From Xanthomonas vesicatoria ATCC 35937 (lineage in GTDB: Bacteria; Pseudomonadota; Gammaproteobacteria; Xanthomonadales; Xanthomonadaceae), in the NCBI RefSeq assembly GCF_001908725.1, contig NZ_CP018725.1, forward strand, positions 1,860,001 through 1,924,000: DNA of 64,000 nt, written 5' to 3'. Position 1 is the first letter of the stretch. The number at the start of each line of letters is the position of its first letter. The position numbers were made by a program, and so were the translations under genes. Below are positions 18,058 to 28,647 of the stretch, in pieces. The notes beneath the pieces are model-generated. The model searched no databases. It was not told where the DNA came from and saw only the letters and a program-made list of their open reading frames with translations.

Positions 18058-18212
18058 TCGATTGGGCAACAGGCGATTGGCCGGCAATCGCGCGATCGTG
18101 TCGATATGGAGTGTCAGCAACGCCTCTTGAACGCTGTATCGGTAGCGGTAGCGTGCTGACGTCCTGTGGAAATAGCTGACTTTTCAGCGTGAACGCTTAG
18201 CCAGTCGAGCGC

Positions 18213-18314
18213 GCGGTGCCCTCGCCGCCCGCGGGACACGCCGTGAACCCATCCCTGGCGGCTCGATGGCGGCATCCATGCCGCCAACGGTCCCGCAAGC
18301 GGCGAGGACACCGC
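18213..18314 (+). repeat. Intergenic mosaic element, copy 1 (plus orientation)
   Basis: A 52-nt core (18238-18289) holding ACGCCGTGAA and the hairpin GCGGCATCCATGCCGC is flanked by 25-nt arms (18213-18237 and 18290-18314). The arms match as inverted repeats at 22 of 25 positions, and the differences are of the kind that allow G-T pairing. The arm sequence is unlike that of the other copies. Copy 2, inverted, lies 116 bp away. Confidence 0.88.
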
Positions 18315-18430
18315 ACTAGAAGGTTTGTCGTTGATCTACCGAAGAGCAGAGAACACTGCGCCGCCTGGTGACTTGCCTCGCATGGTTTGCTATCGCTTGA
18401 ACACGATGCGCACCGACCAACTTGACTGAT

Positions 18431-18532
18431 CCATACCCGCTCACCGTCGCGGGACCTTACGCGGCATGGATGCCGCGTAAGAGCTTACAAGGACGTACTT
18501 GCAGCGTGTCCCGCGAGGGTGGGCGGGCAAGG
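18431..18532 (-). repeat. Intergenic mosaic element, copy 2 (minus orientation)
   Basis: Same core as copy 1 read on the minus strand (18456-18507), with arms 18431-18455 and 18508-18532 that match as inverted repeats at 21 of 25 positions. Copies 1 and 2 form an inverted pair in the 606-bp gap between the LssY-fusion and bestrophin genes. The 116-bp spacer and the rest of the gap show no gene. Confidence 0.88.
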
Positions 18533-18663
18533 GCCCTGCAGAAAACTCGCAGTTGGCCGTTCTACAACTGCTCGCATCTTTCAATCGCCTCTCAAGGCGA
18601 ACGGGAGAGTGCGAATCAGCGCAATTCGGCGATGCAAAGGGCGCATTGGCCTGACACGATGCC

Positions 18664-19548
18664 TCACCACAACACGCCATCCACCGGCTGCATCGGCTCC
18701 GGCGCCGGTTCTCCAATGGCCTGTAGCGCATCGATCTCCACCGTGCGGCACATGGTATCCAGCGGCAGGTCGTGGATGGTGTTGGCGAACGGGTCGACCA
18801 GCTCATCGCCGATCTTCAGCACCGCCAGAAACATCAAGCCAGCCACGGTGGAACCGACCGGCGTGGCGTATTGCAGCGTTTCCACCAGGCCGATCGGCAG
18901 CAACACGCAGAACAGCCGCGTAAACAGGTTCGGATAGAAGCGGTATTGATACGGCAGCGGGGTGTTTTTCAGGCGCTCCATCCCGCCCTGCGCGTTGGCC
19001 ATATCCACCAGGATGCGCTCGACGCTGGCCTGCTGGATGCTGTCGATCCAGCCATCGCGGCGCGCCTGCTCCACCGCGCGGCCTGTGGTGTCGAGCAAGC
19101 CATTGGCCACGTTCGTGCGGGTGATCACCGCGGCCACTTCGTCGGCGTCCAGCCGCGGCTCCAACGCCATCGCCACCGGCAAGCGACGCAGCTGGCAGCG
19201 CAATGCATTGACGTAGGCGATCTGACGCAGCGCGATTGTGCGTCCCAGTGCTGCAGCTTCCGGCGCAGACAGGATGCTGACGCTCAAGCGCACCAGATTG
19301 CGCGATGCATTGATCATCTGTCCCCACAGCACCCGCCCCTCCCACCAGCGTTGATAGGTGGAATTGGCGCGAAAGCCCAGGAATAACGCCAGTGCCGAAC
19401 CGAAAATGGTCAGCGGCAATGCCGGTGCGCGGAACGGCAACACGTAATAGATGATCGTGATCAACACGTCCCAGACAAACAATACCGCCAGGGTCCGCCA
19501 GACCTGGTTGAACACATCCGCCACACGCGGTTTGACATCGATGATCAA
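18664..19548 (-). CDS. Bestrophin-like anion channel (UPF0187 family)
   Basis: The 294-aa product has the bacterial bestrophin layout: two N-terminal membrane segments (TLAVLFVWDVLITIIYYVL; PALPLTIFGSALALFLGF), then the conserved RANSTYQRWWEGRVLWG motif, a long helical cytosolic part, and a second membrane region around RLFCVLLPIGLVETLQYATP. The signature DELVDPFANTIHDLPLD near the C terminus is typical of the family. Bestrophins are pentameric chloride or cation channels. Translation appears to start at TTG (19548) with GGGAG 6 nt upstream. It is a single gene between repeats and the LON-domain gene. Confidence 0.9.
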   Translation of the reverse strand: MIIDVKPRVADVFNQVWRTLAVLFVWDVLITIIYYVLPFRAPALPLTIFGSALALFLGFRANSTYQRWWEGRVLWGQMINASRNLVRLSVSILSAPEAAALGRTIALRQIAYVNALRCQLRRLPVAMALEPRLDADEVAAVITRTNVANGLLDTTGRAVEQARRDGWIDSIQQASVERILVDMANAQGGMERLKNTPLPYQYRFYPNLFTRLFCVLLPIGLVETLQYATPVGSTVAGLMFLAVLKIGDELVDPFANTIHDLPLDTMCRTVEIDALQAIGEPAPEPMQPVDGVLW

Positions 19549-19832
19549 GGCTCACTCCCTCACTGAAACGAGTGTCGCCATTGCGTGCATCCAGTGCATG
19601 GATGTCATCGATAGCGCACTCAAGCGTGATGAGTCTGCCGCCACGGCGGTGCAAGTGCGGTGACGGGGGCGATCGAAACGATTGCCTCGCGAGAGCAAGA
19701 CACGCCTGCGCGATCATCCGTCAGGCGCGGCCGAGACTAGTCACCGGCATGCATCGCCTCTCCACGTCTACCGCCTTCGGAGCCGATGCGCAGCCGCGCC
19801 AAGTGGTTTGCCGCGAGACGTTGTGAGCGCGC

Positions 19833-20432
19833 TCAGGGCATCCAGGCCAGCAACTGGTCCAGGCGTCGATGCGGGTCATCCTGCTGCAACAACGACAGGC
19901 GTTGCTGTTCGGTCAACGGCAGCAGTTCGGCCAGCCGCCAGCCCACCCACGCGGACTGATCCAGCAGCCCTGGACCGACCGAGGCAAATTCGCCGCCCAC
20001 TTGTTCGAGCATCCGCTCGAGCACGGTGGCCAGCAGGCTGTGCTCGGGGCGCAATTCGTCGTCGGGGTCGGGCTCGCACCAGCTCACCTCCCCTACTAAC
20101 AGCCCGTTATCGCGGATACGCGAGCGCTGCACATGAAAGCGACGCGTGCCGCGCAAGCGCAGCACCAGGACGCCATCGGCGCCCACATCGAAGTCCTCGA
20201 TGCGCACCTCGGTGCCAAACGCCGCCGGCGTTGCCGGCACACCAACCTCGTTGCCCTCCAGGATCAGGCACACACCGAAGCTGGTGCCGTTGCGCCCGCA
20301 CTCGCGCACCAGATCCAGATAGCGGCGCTCGAACACGCGCAGCCCCATCGCCGCGCCCGGCAACAACACGCTGTGCAGCGGAAACAGCGGCAAGGCGCTG
20401 GTGTCGGCAGTGTCGGAAATCGGCGCCATCAT
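19833..20432 (-). CDS. LON N-terminal (substrate-binding) domain protein
   Basis: The 199-aa protein is a stand-alone LON substrate-binding domain: LPLFPLHSVLLPGAAMGLRVFERRYLDLV at the N terminus, then VGVPATPAAFGTEVRIEDF and a C-terminal helical part. It lacks ATPase and protease domains. Such proteins are widespread and their role is not settled; peptide binding is assumed. Its first ATG overlaps the mpl stop (ATGA at 20432-20429), so the two are translationally coupled. A second ATG follows directly. Confidence 0.9.
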   Translation of the reverse strand: MMAPISDTADTSALPLFPLHSVLLPGAAMGLRVFERRYLDLVRECGRNGTSFGVCLILEGNEVGVPATPAAFGTEVRIEDFDVGADGVLVLRLRGTRRFHVQRSRIRDNGLLVGEVSWCEPDPDDELRPEHSLLATVLERMLEQVGGEFASVGPGLLDQSAWVGWRLAELLPLTEQQRLSLLQQDDPHRRLDQLLAWMP

Positions 20433-21787
20433 GACAGCTGCGCCAGGAAGCGACGCGGCGCGCCATCGAACCCACCATTGGACATGAACACGACGTGGTC
20501 GCCCGGCTGCGCGATGTCGCCCAGCGTTTGCAACAGCGCTTCCACGTCATGCGCCACGTGTGCCTGCCCGCGCACCTGCGCGATGATCGGCGCCGCATCC
20601 CATGGCAATTCGGGGCGGTGCAGAAACACCACCGCATCGGCATCGTGCAGCGACGGCGCCAATGCCTGGGCATGCGCGCCCAACCGCATCGAATTGCTGC
20701 GCGGCTCCATCGCCACCAGCACGCGTGCCGCACCCACCTTCGCACGCAGCCCCTGCAGCGTGGTCGCAATGGCGGTGGGGTGATGCGCGAAGTCGTCGTA
20801 GACAGTGATATCGCGCGCCTGGCCCAGTACTTCCAATCGCCGTTTGACGCTCTGGAACTGCGCCAGCGCCGGCATCACCGTTGCCGGATCCACGCCCACC
20901 GCATGCACGGCGGCCAGCGCCGCCAGCCCATTGAGCACATTGTGCCGCCCAACCAGCGGCCACTGCACCTGGCCGATCTCCACTCCCCGATGCGCCACCG
21001 CAAACGTGCTGCCGTCGGCGGCAATCAAGCGCGCGCTCCATTCCAACGCCGCATCGAAACCGAAGCGCTCCACCGGCGTCCAGCATCCCATTGCCAACAC
21101 CTCGGCAAGCCGCGCGTCTTCGCCATTGACGATCAGCCGCCCACGTGCGGGCACGGTGCGGACCAGATGATGGAACTGCCGCTGGATGGCGGCCACGTCC
21201 GGAAAGATATCGGCGTGGTCGTATTCCAGATTGTTGAGGATCGCCACCAGCGGCCGGTAGTGCACGAACTTGCTGCGCTTGTCGAAGAACGCGGTGTCGT
21301 ACTCGTCGGCCTCCACCACGAATTCGCGGCCCTGGCCCAGCCGTGCGGAGACGCCGAAGTCCTCGGCCACCCCACCGATCAAGAAGCCCGGCGCGCGGCC
21401 TGCCGCCTCGAGCAGATAGCTCAGGATGGTGGTGGTGGTGGTCTTGCCATGGGTGCCGGCCACCGCCAGCGTGTCGCGGCCCGGCAGCACCTGCTCGGCC
21501 AGCCACTGGGCGCCGGAGCTATAGAGGCGGCCGGCATCCAGCACCGCTTCCACGGCCGGATTGCCACGCGACAAGGCGTTGCCGATGACCACCTCGGTAG
21601 CGTCCGGCGAGATATTGGACGGCGCGTAGCCCTGGGCCAGCGCGATGCCGAGCGTTTCCAGCTGGGTGGACATCGGCGGATAGATCGCCTGGTCGCTGCC
21701 TTCTACCTGCCAGCCCAGCTCACGCGCGAGGGCGGCCACACCGCCCATGAAAGTCCCGGCGATGCCGAGGATGTGGAGTTTGCTCAT
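20429..21787 (-). CDS. mpl: UDP-MurNAc:L-alanyl-gamma-D-glutamyl-meso-DAP ligase (murein recycling)
   Basis: The 452-aa product is a Mur ligase of the Mpl type. It has the N-terminal LHILGIAGTFMGGVAALARELG, the ATP-binding loop VAGTHGKTTTTT, the carbamoylated-lysine region EADEYDTAFFDKRSKFVHY and YDDFAHHPTAI. Mpl attaches the recycled tripeptide to UDP-MurNAc in the cytoplasm, a step of peptidoglycan recycling. The ATG at 21787 gives the family N terminus (MSKLHILGI). The LON-domain gene overlaps its end. A palindrome and sRNA candidate lie just upstream on the other strand. Confidence 0.94.
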   Translation of the reverse strand: MSKLHILGIAGTFMGGVAALARELGWQVEGSDQAIYPPMSTQLETLGIALAQGYAPSNISPDATEVVIGNALSRGNPAVEAVLDAGRLYSSGAQWLAEQVLPGRDTLAVAGTHGKTTTTTILSYLLEAAGRAPGFLIGGVAEDFGVSARLGQGREFVVEADEYDTAFFDKRSKFVHYRPLVAILNNLEYDHADIFPDVAAIQRQFHHLVRTVPARGRLIVNGEDARLAEVLAMGCWTPVERFGFDAALEWSARLIAADGSTFAVAHRGVEIGQVQWPLVGRHNVLNGLAALAAVHAVGVDPATVMPALAQFQSVKRRLEVLGQARDITVYDDFAHHPTAIATTLQGLRAKVGAARVLVAMEPRSNSMRLGAHAQALAPSLHDADAVVFLHRPELPWDAAPIIAQVRGQAHVAHDVEALLQTLGDIAQPGDHVVFMSNGGFDGAPRRFLAQLS

Positions 21788-21871
21788 GCCGCACATTGTC
21801 GCCGATCACCGGAGTTGCGGGACATTCGGATCCGCACGCGGCGCAGCTGTCGGGAAACTCCTACCGTACTG

Positions 21872-21886
21872 TCGGGAATTTCCCGA
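21872..21886. promoter_or_regulatory. Perfect 15-bp palindrome TCGGGAATTTCCCGA, candidate operator
   Basis: A perfect inverted repeat with 7-bp arms lies in the gap between mpl and the sRNA candidate. A further half-site, TCGGGAAA, begins at 21850. The palindrome centre (21879) is about 42 bp before the likely start of the sRNA, the usual position of an activator that replaces a -35 box. It could also act on mpl. Confidence 0.55.
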
Positions 21887-21918
21887 TATGCGAACTGCGT
21901 CACATCCCTCACTATGCT

Positions 21919-22062
21919 GAACGCCAGTCGCAGCACCCTTTGGTTCTACTCCCCAAGAGACCAAATCCCCAGGGAGCTCATGCTGTCGGGGCTCTGAGCA
22001 AGCTCACTACTGGCGTTATTCTGCCCCGGTCATCTCGTATGGCCGGGGTTTTTCTTTATTGG
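21919..22062 (+). ncRNA. Candidate structured small RNA upstream of adk
   Basis: No reading frame fits here, but the plus strand has the marks of an RNA gene. A -10-like TATGCT lies at 21913-21918. AACGCCAGT (21920-21928) pairs perfectly with ACTGGCGTT (22009-22017), closing the molecule. Inside, TTTGGT and ACCAAA form a hairpin whose loop contains CTCCCC, an anti-Shine-Dalgarno-like sequence, and a further CCCC...GGGG stem is possible. An intrinsic terminator follows at once. It does not resemble 6S RNA, and I cannot name it from sequence alone. Confidence 0.65.
22024..22062 (+). terminator. Intrinsic terminator of the sRNA candidate
   Basis: CCCCGGTC and GGCCGGGG form an 8-bp stem (one G-U pair) with a 9-nt loop, followed by TTTTTCTTTATT. 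It is directional: the minus strand has no T-tract after the stem, so it does not serve adk or mpl. Confidence 0.9.
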
Positions 22063-22137
22063 GATCTGGACCTGCAGACGACGCGGCCAGCGGACGCGCT
22101 AGACAGGACCGGGCATTGCGCCCGGCCCGGGTGTGAC

Positions 22138-22701
22138 TCAGCGGCCGAGCGCCTTGCTGATGCGCTCCAGCACTTCGTCCAGCGACCCAACGCCATCGAC
22201 GCGCGCCAACTTGCCGCGCTGCTCGTAGAAGCCGATCACCGGTGCGGTGGAATCGGTATAGACCTGCAGACGCTTGCGCACCGATTCCGGATTGTCGTCC
22301 TCACGGCCTTCGGCCTTGGCACGCCCGGCGATGCGCTCGACCAGCAGTTCGCTGGCGACGTCCAGCTGCACCACTGCATCCAGCGGCTGGCCGATCTTGC
22401 CGAGCAGGCTGTCCAGCGCATTGGCCTGCGCCACATTGCGCGGATAGCCATCAAGGATGAACCCCTTGGCGACATCGGGCTGACCGAGCCGCGACTCCAG
22501 CATGCCGAGCAGGATGTCGTCGGACACCAGATCACCCCGTGCCATGACTTCCTTGGCCTTCAGGCCGAGCGGCGAGCCGGCGGCCACTTCGGCGCGCAGC
22601 AGGTCGCCGGTGGAAATGTGCGGGATCTCAAACGTGTCTTTGAGACGTGTCGCCTGGGTGCCCTTGCCCGAACCGGGCGGTCCCAACAGAACCAATCGCA
22701 T
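22138..22701 (-). CDS. adk: Adenylate kinase (short form)
   Basis: The 187-aa enzyme shows LVLLGPPGSGKGTQA (P-loop), IPHISTGDLLRAEV, FILDGYPRNVAQA and the C-terminal arginines in GRAKAEGREDDNPESVRKRL. It interconverts 2 ADP with ATP and AMP. The LID is short, without zinc-binding cysteines, as in the short-form bacterial and eukaryotic-like enzymes. It is transcribed away from pfp, whose start is 160 bp off. No clear terminator follows on the minus strand, only a GC-rich hairpin near 22119-22133. Confidence 0.96.
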   Translation of the reverse strand: MRLVLLGPPGSGKGTQATRLKDTFEIPHISTGDLLRAEVAAGSPLGLKAKEVMARGDLVSDDILLGMLESRLGQPDVAKGFILDGYPRNVAQANALDSLLGKIGQPLDAVVQLDVASELLVERIAGRAKAEGREDDNPESVRKRLQVYTDSTAPVIGFYEQRGKLARVDGVGSLDEVLERISKALGR

Positions 22702-22860
22702 CAGTGGACTCCACTTTCGAATAAAAACGCGTTGCGGTTGGCGGCGTTAGACTCAAGCCTTCGCCGGCGCTGACCGTATGGTCGTGCAGCTTACCCCATC
22801 CGGGGAATGTCCCGGCACTGTCCCCTGCGCCATGTTTCCATGTGAGGAGCCCGTCCCCCT

Positions 22861-24117
22861 ATGTCCACTGGCAACCTGTTGTATGCCCAATCCGGCGGCG
22901 TCACCGCCGTCATCAACGCCACCGCCGCGGGCGTCATCACCGAAGCGCGGGCGCGCAAGATCAAGGTCCTGGCCGCCCGTAACGGCATCCTGGGCGCCCT
23001 GCGCGAGGAGTTGATCGACACCTCCAAAGAGTCCGCCGCTGCCATCGCCGCCTTGGCGCAGACACCCGGCGGCGCATTCGGCTCGTGTCGCTACAAACTC
23101 AAATCGCTCGAGGAAGACAGCGCCAAGTACGAACGCCTGCTCGATGTATTGCGCGCGCATGACGTGCGCTGGTTCCTCTACAACGGCGGCAACGATTCGG
23201 CCGACACCGCCTGGAAGGTCTCGCAGCTGGCCAAGGCTTACGGCTACCCGCTGCATTGCATCGGCGTGCCCAAGACCATCGACAACGACCTGGCGGTGAC
23301 CGACACCTGCCCCGGCTTCGGCTCCGCCGCCAAATACACCGCCGTGTCGGTGCGCGAGGCCGCACTGGATGTCGCCGCCATGGCCGACACCTCGACCAAG
23401 GTCTTCATCTACGAAGCGATGGGTCGCCACGCCGGCTGGCTTGCCGCAGCGGCAGGCCTGGCAGGGCAAGGCCCGGACGACGCACCGCAGATCATCCTGC
23501 TGCCCGAGCGCGCCTACGATCAGGCCGTGTTCCTGGCCAAGGTGAAACAGGTCGTCGAGAAGGTCGGCTGGTGCGTGGTGGTGGCCAGCGAGGGCATCCA
23601 GGACGCGCACGGAACATTCGTCGCCGACGCAGGCGGCGCGGCCGACTCGTTCGGCCACGCACAACTCGGCGGCGTAGCCTCGTTCCTGGCCGCGCAGGTC
23701 AAGCAGGAACTCGGCTACAAGGTGCACTGGACGCTGCCGGATTACCTGCAGCGTTCCGCGCGCCACCTCGCCTCCAGGACCGATTGGGAACAGGCCCAGG
23801 CCGTCGGCAAGGCCGCCGTGCAATACGCACTCAAGGGCATGAACGCGGTGATCCCGGTGATCGAACGCGTCAGCGACGCCCCCTACCGCTGGAAGATCGT
23901 GCCCGCCCCGCTGCACAAGGTGGCCAACCACGAAAAGAAGATGCCGCCCAGCTTCCTGCGCAAGGACGGCTTCGGCATCACCGAGCGCGCGCGCCGCTAT
24001 TTCGCTCCATTGATCAAGGGCGAAGCCCCGCTGGCCTATGGCAGCGATGGATTGCCGAAGTATGTGAGTTTGAAGAATGTCGCGGTGGCGAAGAAATTGC
24101 CGGTGTGGGAGAGGTAA
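22861..24117 (+). CDS. pfp: Pyrophosphate-dependent 6-phosphofructokinase
   Basis: The 418-aa PfkA-family enzyme has LLYAQSGGVTAVINA at the N terminus, LYNGGNDSADTAWK in place of the GGDGS of ATP enzymes, the catalytic loop PKTIDNDL, and MGRHAGWLA. Asp in the position after Asn and Lys in PKTIDND are the residues typical of PPi users. The enzyme reversibly phosphorylates fructose 6-phosphate with PPi; xanthomonads are known to rely on this type rather than an ATP enzyme. It stands near two pyrophosphatases (hppA, ppa). The ATG follows GAGG at a workable distance. Confidence 0.92.
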   Translation: MSTGNLLYAQSGGVTAVINATAAGVITEARARKIKVLAARNGILGALREELIDTSKESAAAIAALAQTPGGAFGSCRYKLKSLEEDSAKYERLLDVLRAHDVRWFLYNGGNDSADTAWKVSQLAKAYGYPLHCIGVPKTIDNDLAVTDTCPGFGSAAKYTAVSVREAALDVAAMADTSTKVFIYEAMGRHAGWLAAAAGLAGQGPDDAPQIILLPERAYDQAVFLAKVKQVVEKVGWCVVVASEGIQDAHGTFVADAGGAADSFGHAQLGGVASFLAAQVKQELGYKVHWTLPDYLQRSARHLASRTDWEQAQAVGKAAVQYALKGMNAVIPVIERVSDAPYRWKIVPAPLHKVANHEKKMPPSFLRKDGFGITERARRYFAPLIKGEAPLAYGSDGLPKYVSLKNVAVAKKLPVWER

Positions 24118-24210
24118 GCCCCCCGGTGCGGGCGCCCCCCGTAACGCATCTATGCCTGGACGCCCACTCTATCCGACACTGGGCTTTCTACGGAATCTCC
24201 GACTGTGGTG

Positions 24211-24290
24211 CTCTATAAAAGCAGGCAACTGCCGTCAGGCGGCGGTTGCCTACTGAGCCACTCGGTATATAGAGAGCCGTGATTACCGAG
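24211..24290. other. Nested inverted repeats in the pfp downstream region
   Basis: The 345-bp gap after pfp contains an outer pair CTCTATA (24211-24217) with TATAGAG (24268-24274), an inner pair AGGCAAC (24223-24229) with GTTGCCT (24245-24251), and CTCGGT (24261-24266) with ACCGAG (24285-24290). The last two structures exclude each other in part. There is no T-tract, so it is not a standard terminator. It could be a recombination remnant or an RNA element; I see no gene here. Confidence 0.5.
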
Positions 24291-24462
24291 CAGGGTCCGC
24301 TGACTATCAAGTGCACATTTGCCTCTCCCTATCGCAATGCATGCCCTAATCCGCAATGCAGATCACGGTAATCGAACAACGACAGGACCTCACCTTTGAT
24401 GAGCCGGCACAGCGCGCGGGGATGGACGCCAGGCGCGCCTGCCTTGCGCTGAGTCAGAAAGA

Positions 24463-25134
24463 TCACGGCGACATTGCCAGATTGACCCCCAGCGTGATCC
24501 ATCCGCGTGATGCTGCTGCGTGGTCACGCCCGACAACCAGGTCGACGCTGGACGCCTTGCCCATCAGCCGACGCATGCCAAATTGTGCGCTCTGCCCGTT
24601 GTGATCATCTCCGGATGCTTCGGCCAACACTGTCCATTGGGGCGTGAGCACTTGCTCCAGACCAACTCCTGCAGTGGTGGCATCGGACCCGGCATGCGTT
24701 GCGACTACACCAAGGTTAACGTGAATCCGCGTGACCGCATCTGCGCCAAGCGACCACGTCAGCGGAACGGTGAGATAACTCGCGCGGTGCTGCGGCTCGT
24801 GCCAGGCACGCTGTAGCCCGACCGCTACTGCCAGCCCCCAGGCATGCTGCTCCGGATCGCGCAGCGTGTGTTTGGCCCCGATATCGAGCGCAGTAGACCC
24901 ATACCGAACATCAGTCACTCCTAAAGAAAACTCCGTCCCCAGGACATTGCAGGCAGGTACCGCTGTGGTCGATGCACTACCTGGCGTTGCACGCCACCAG
25001 GCTTCCAGCTGACATTGGCCACGCGGTGTCACGCCGGCATCGTCGACCACCATGCTCGCCGCCGCGCGCACCGGTGCCGGGTGCCACAGGGCGAAGAACG
25101 CAAGCAGACCCGGGGAATAACGCAATACCTTCAT
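24463..25134 (-). CDS. Exported protein of unknown function, possibly outer-membrane
   Basis: The 223-aa product has a signal peptide (YSPGLLAFFALWHPAPVRAAA). The mature part alternates hydrophobic and polar residues with repeated Gly and aromatic residues (STALDIGAKHTL; YLTVPLTWSLGADAVTRIHVNLGVVA), as in small beta-barrel or transporter-like outer-membrane proteins. It contains two cysteines (QCQL and PACN), which could form a disulfide. AGAAGG precedes the ATG closely. It stands alone between the pfp gap and a gene-free stretch. No family is recognised. Confidence 0.7.
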   Translation of the reverse strand: MKVLRYSPGLLAFFALWHPAPVRAAASMVVDDAGVTPRGQCQLEAWWRATPGSASTTAVPACNVLGTEFSLGVTDVRYGSTALDIGAKHTLRDPEQHAWGLAVAVGLQRAWHEPQHRASYLTVPLTWSLGADAVTRIHVNLGVVATHAGSDATTAGVGLEQVLTPQWTVLAEASGDDHNGQSAQFGMRRLMGKASSVDLVVGRDHAAASRGWITLGVNLAMSP

Positions 25135-25573
25135 AGACCTTCTCAGGAAATCAACGGAGTTGCTGCGCGATTCGGTGCAGCGCCAAGCGCAGCGACAAAT
25201 CGTTGCCGGCGCGCATCAGATACGGGCAACTGGCGTGCCGGGTCCTGAGTGTACGCGCGGCACAAGCCGACGCCGACCAGTGTCGGCGCGAACGTGCGCC
25301 CCACGCCGTTGCCTGCCGGTGCCAGTGTCGTTCCAAATGCGCAGGGCGGTCACCCTGCGCCAATAAACCCGGTGCGCCTGCGCTTCTTAAAACGTGAGCG
25401 ACGGTTGGATCACTGCTTCGATGTGCATGCCCAGCCAAGGCAGCGGCATCGATAACAACACCGGCGTCACCCTATTGGACGCGCGTCGACTGCATGGCAG
25501 CCGCTACGGACCGGCATGCCATGTGGACGTGTGTACCTCAACAGCACAACGCACCCGCGTTGTGCCGCACCTG
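25135..25573. other. Gene-free intergenic stretch
   Basis: In 439 bp I find only short open frames with no RBS and no protein-like composition, no terminator with a T-tract and no copy of the mosaic elements. It separates two minus-strand genes for exported proteins and presumably contains the promoter of the one ending at 24463. Confidence 0.5.
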
Positions 25574-26098
25574 TCACTGACACGCCTTGCCTTCCATCGT
25601 CATCTGCGCAGCGAACATCGCCACCTGCGGGATCTTGCCTGCGGCCGCTTGTTGCTTGGCGTCTTCCAGATAGATACGTGACTGGCCCTGGCCATCGAGC
25701 TGCGGCTTCGCCTCCACCGGCTTGCGCCATACGCGGACGACCGCCTGCTGCGCCGGGCAGGCCGCACTCGGTACGCGGATCACATCATTGAAGATCCACC
25801 CCGAGGCGACGCTCGGCGCGGCCTTGGCGAAATCCACGAAGCGCGCGCGTGGCTGACAGGTGGGGCTGCTACGTACCACCGAGAATGTGTATGGCTGTGC
25901 AGCATTGCCGGTGAACACGCCCTCAAGCCGCGCGCAGGCTTCCGGAATCTGGCGCAAGGTATGCACTGCGCCGACCGCTTGCGCTGTGCCGGGCGCGCGC
26001 TGCTTGAGCTCGGGCGTGGGATCGGCCGCAAATGCTTGGCCCGTCAGCAATAGCGTTGTGAGCATCGCAGCATATTTTTGCGCAGCATGGTGGGACAT
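25574..26098 (-). CDS. Small exported protein of unknown function
   Basis: The 174-aa product has a signal peptide (MLTTLLLTGQAFAADP) and a mature domain with four cysteines (EACARL, PTCQPR, AACPAQ, GKACQ), which suggests disulfides in the periplasm. A central region (GWIFNDVIRVPSAACPAQQAVVRVWRK) looks like a beta sandwich. GGAG lies 5 nt before the ATG at 26098; the open frame extends further upstream without sense. It is divergent from hppA. No family is recognised. Confidence 0.75.
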   Translation of the reverse strand: MSHHAAQKYAAMLTTLLLTGQAFAADPTPELKQRAPGTAQAVGAVHTLRQIPEACARLEGVFTGNAAQPYTFSVVRSSPTCQPRARFVDFAKAAPSVASGWIFNDVIRVPSAACPAQQAVVRVWRKPVEAKPQLDGQGQSRIYLEDAKQQAAAGKIPQVAMFAAQMTMEGKACQ

Positions 26099-26348
26099 GG
26101 ACACTCCTGGGTCGACCGAATCACGTTGGCCGCAGGCTGTCATGCCACAACTGAACGACGCGCCAAAGCCTGGACGCTGGTAGCTACGCAAGCTGCGGCG
26201 CATACTCGGTCGCGATCCGGCCACCTGAACATTCGCGACGCGCATTACGGCCATGCGGCCGTCGAGTCCGTATTCGTCAGTCCACTCGTTGTGTGCATCG
26301 CCCTTGGTTCGTCCCGACCGGACGACATCCATTTTCTTGGGAGGGGTC

Positions 26349-28376
<2,028 letters not shown>

Positions 28377-28590
28377 CGGCGCGCGGCCACAGGCGACAAG
28401 CCCTGCGGCCACGCCTTACAGGAGGCGGCAGACCGTGAGGCAGAGTGTGGCGCCGCGTCTCTGCACATGCATTGCCCTTGACGACGGCCTGCTTTGAAGA
28501 TGCGCTGGGCCGGCGCTCATCGACGAAGTCCGCCTCGGGAGCCGCATGACGCTCTCTGGCCGCGCTGATGCCCACCTGCTGTCCGCAGAA

Positions 28591-28612
28591 GGGGCTCTCG
28601 CTGGAGAGCCCC
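28591..28612. terminator. Strong hairpin between convergent hppA and 28648 genes
   Basis: GGGGCTCTC and GAGAGCCCC form a perfect 9-bp stem with a 4-nt loop. It lies between the 3' ends of hppA and the minus-strand exported protein gene. Only a few T residues follow on the minus side, so it may be a weak terminator or an mRNA-end stabiliser for either gene. Confidence 0.55.
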
Positions 28613-28647
28613 GCCCTCTCCTGGAGAGCTCGCTCCTCGGCCAGCTT

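Noticed and set aside
18058..18663. Insertion-sequence remnant between the LssY-fusion and bestrophin genes
   Set aside because: The inverted repeats belong to short mosaic elements; no transposase frame or target-site duplication is visible.
21919..22062. 6S RNA (ssrS)
   Set aside because: There is no long bulged hairpin mimicking an open promoter; the closing stem is only 9 bp and the interior has C-rich hairpins.
24190..24300. tRNA-like structure after pfp
   Set aside because: No cloverleaf, T-loop or CCA-compatible acceptor stem can be drawn; only nested inverted repeats are present.
25151..25438. 95-codon minus-strand frame after the exported protein gene
   Set aside because: Arg/His/Ala-rich composition, no ribosome-binding site and no motif; typical of GC-rich shadows.
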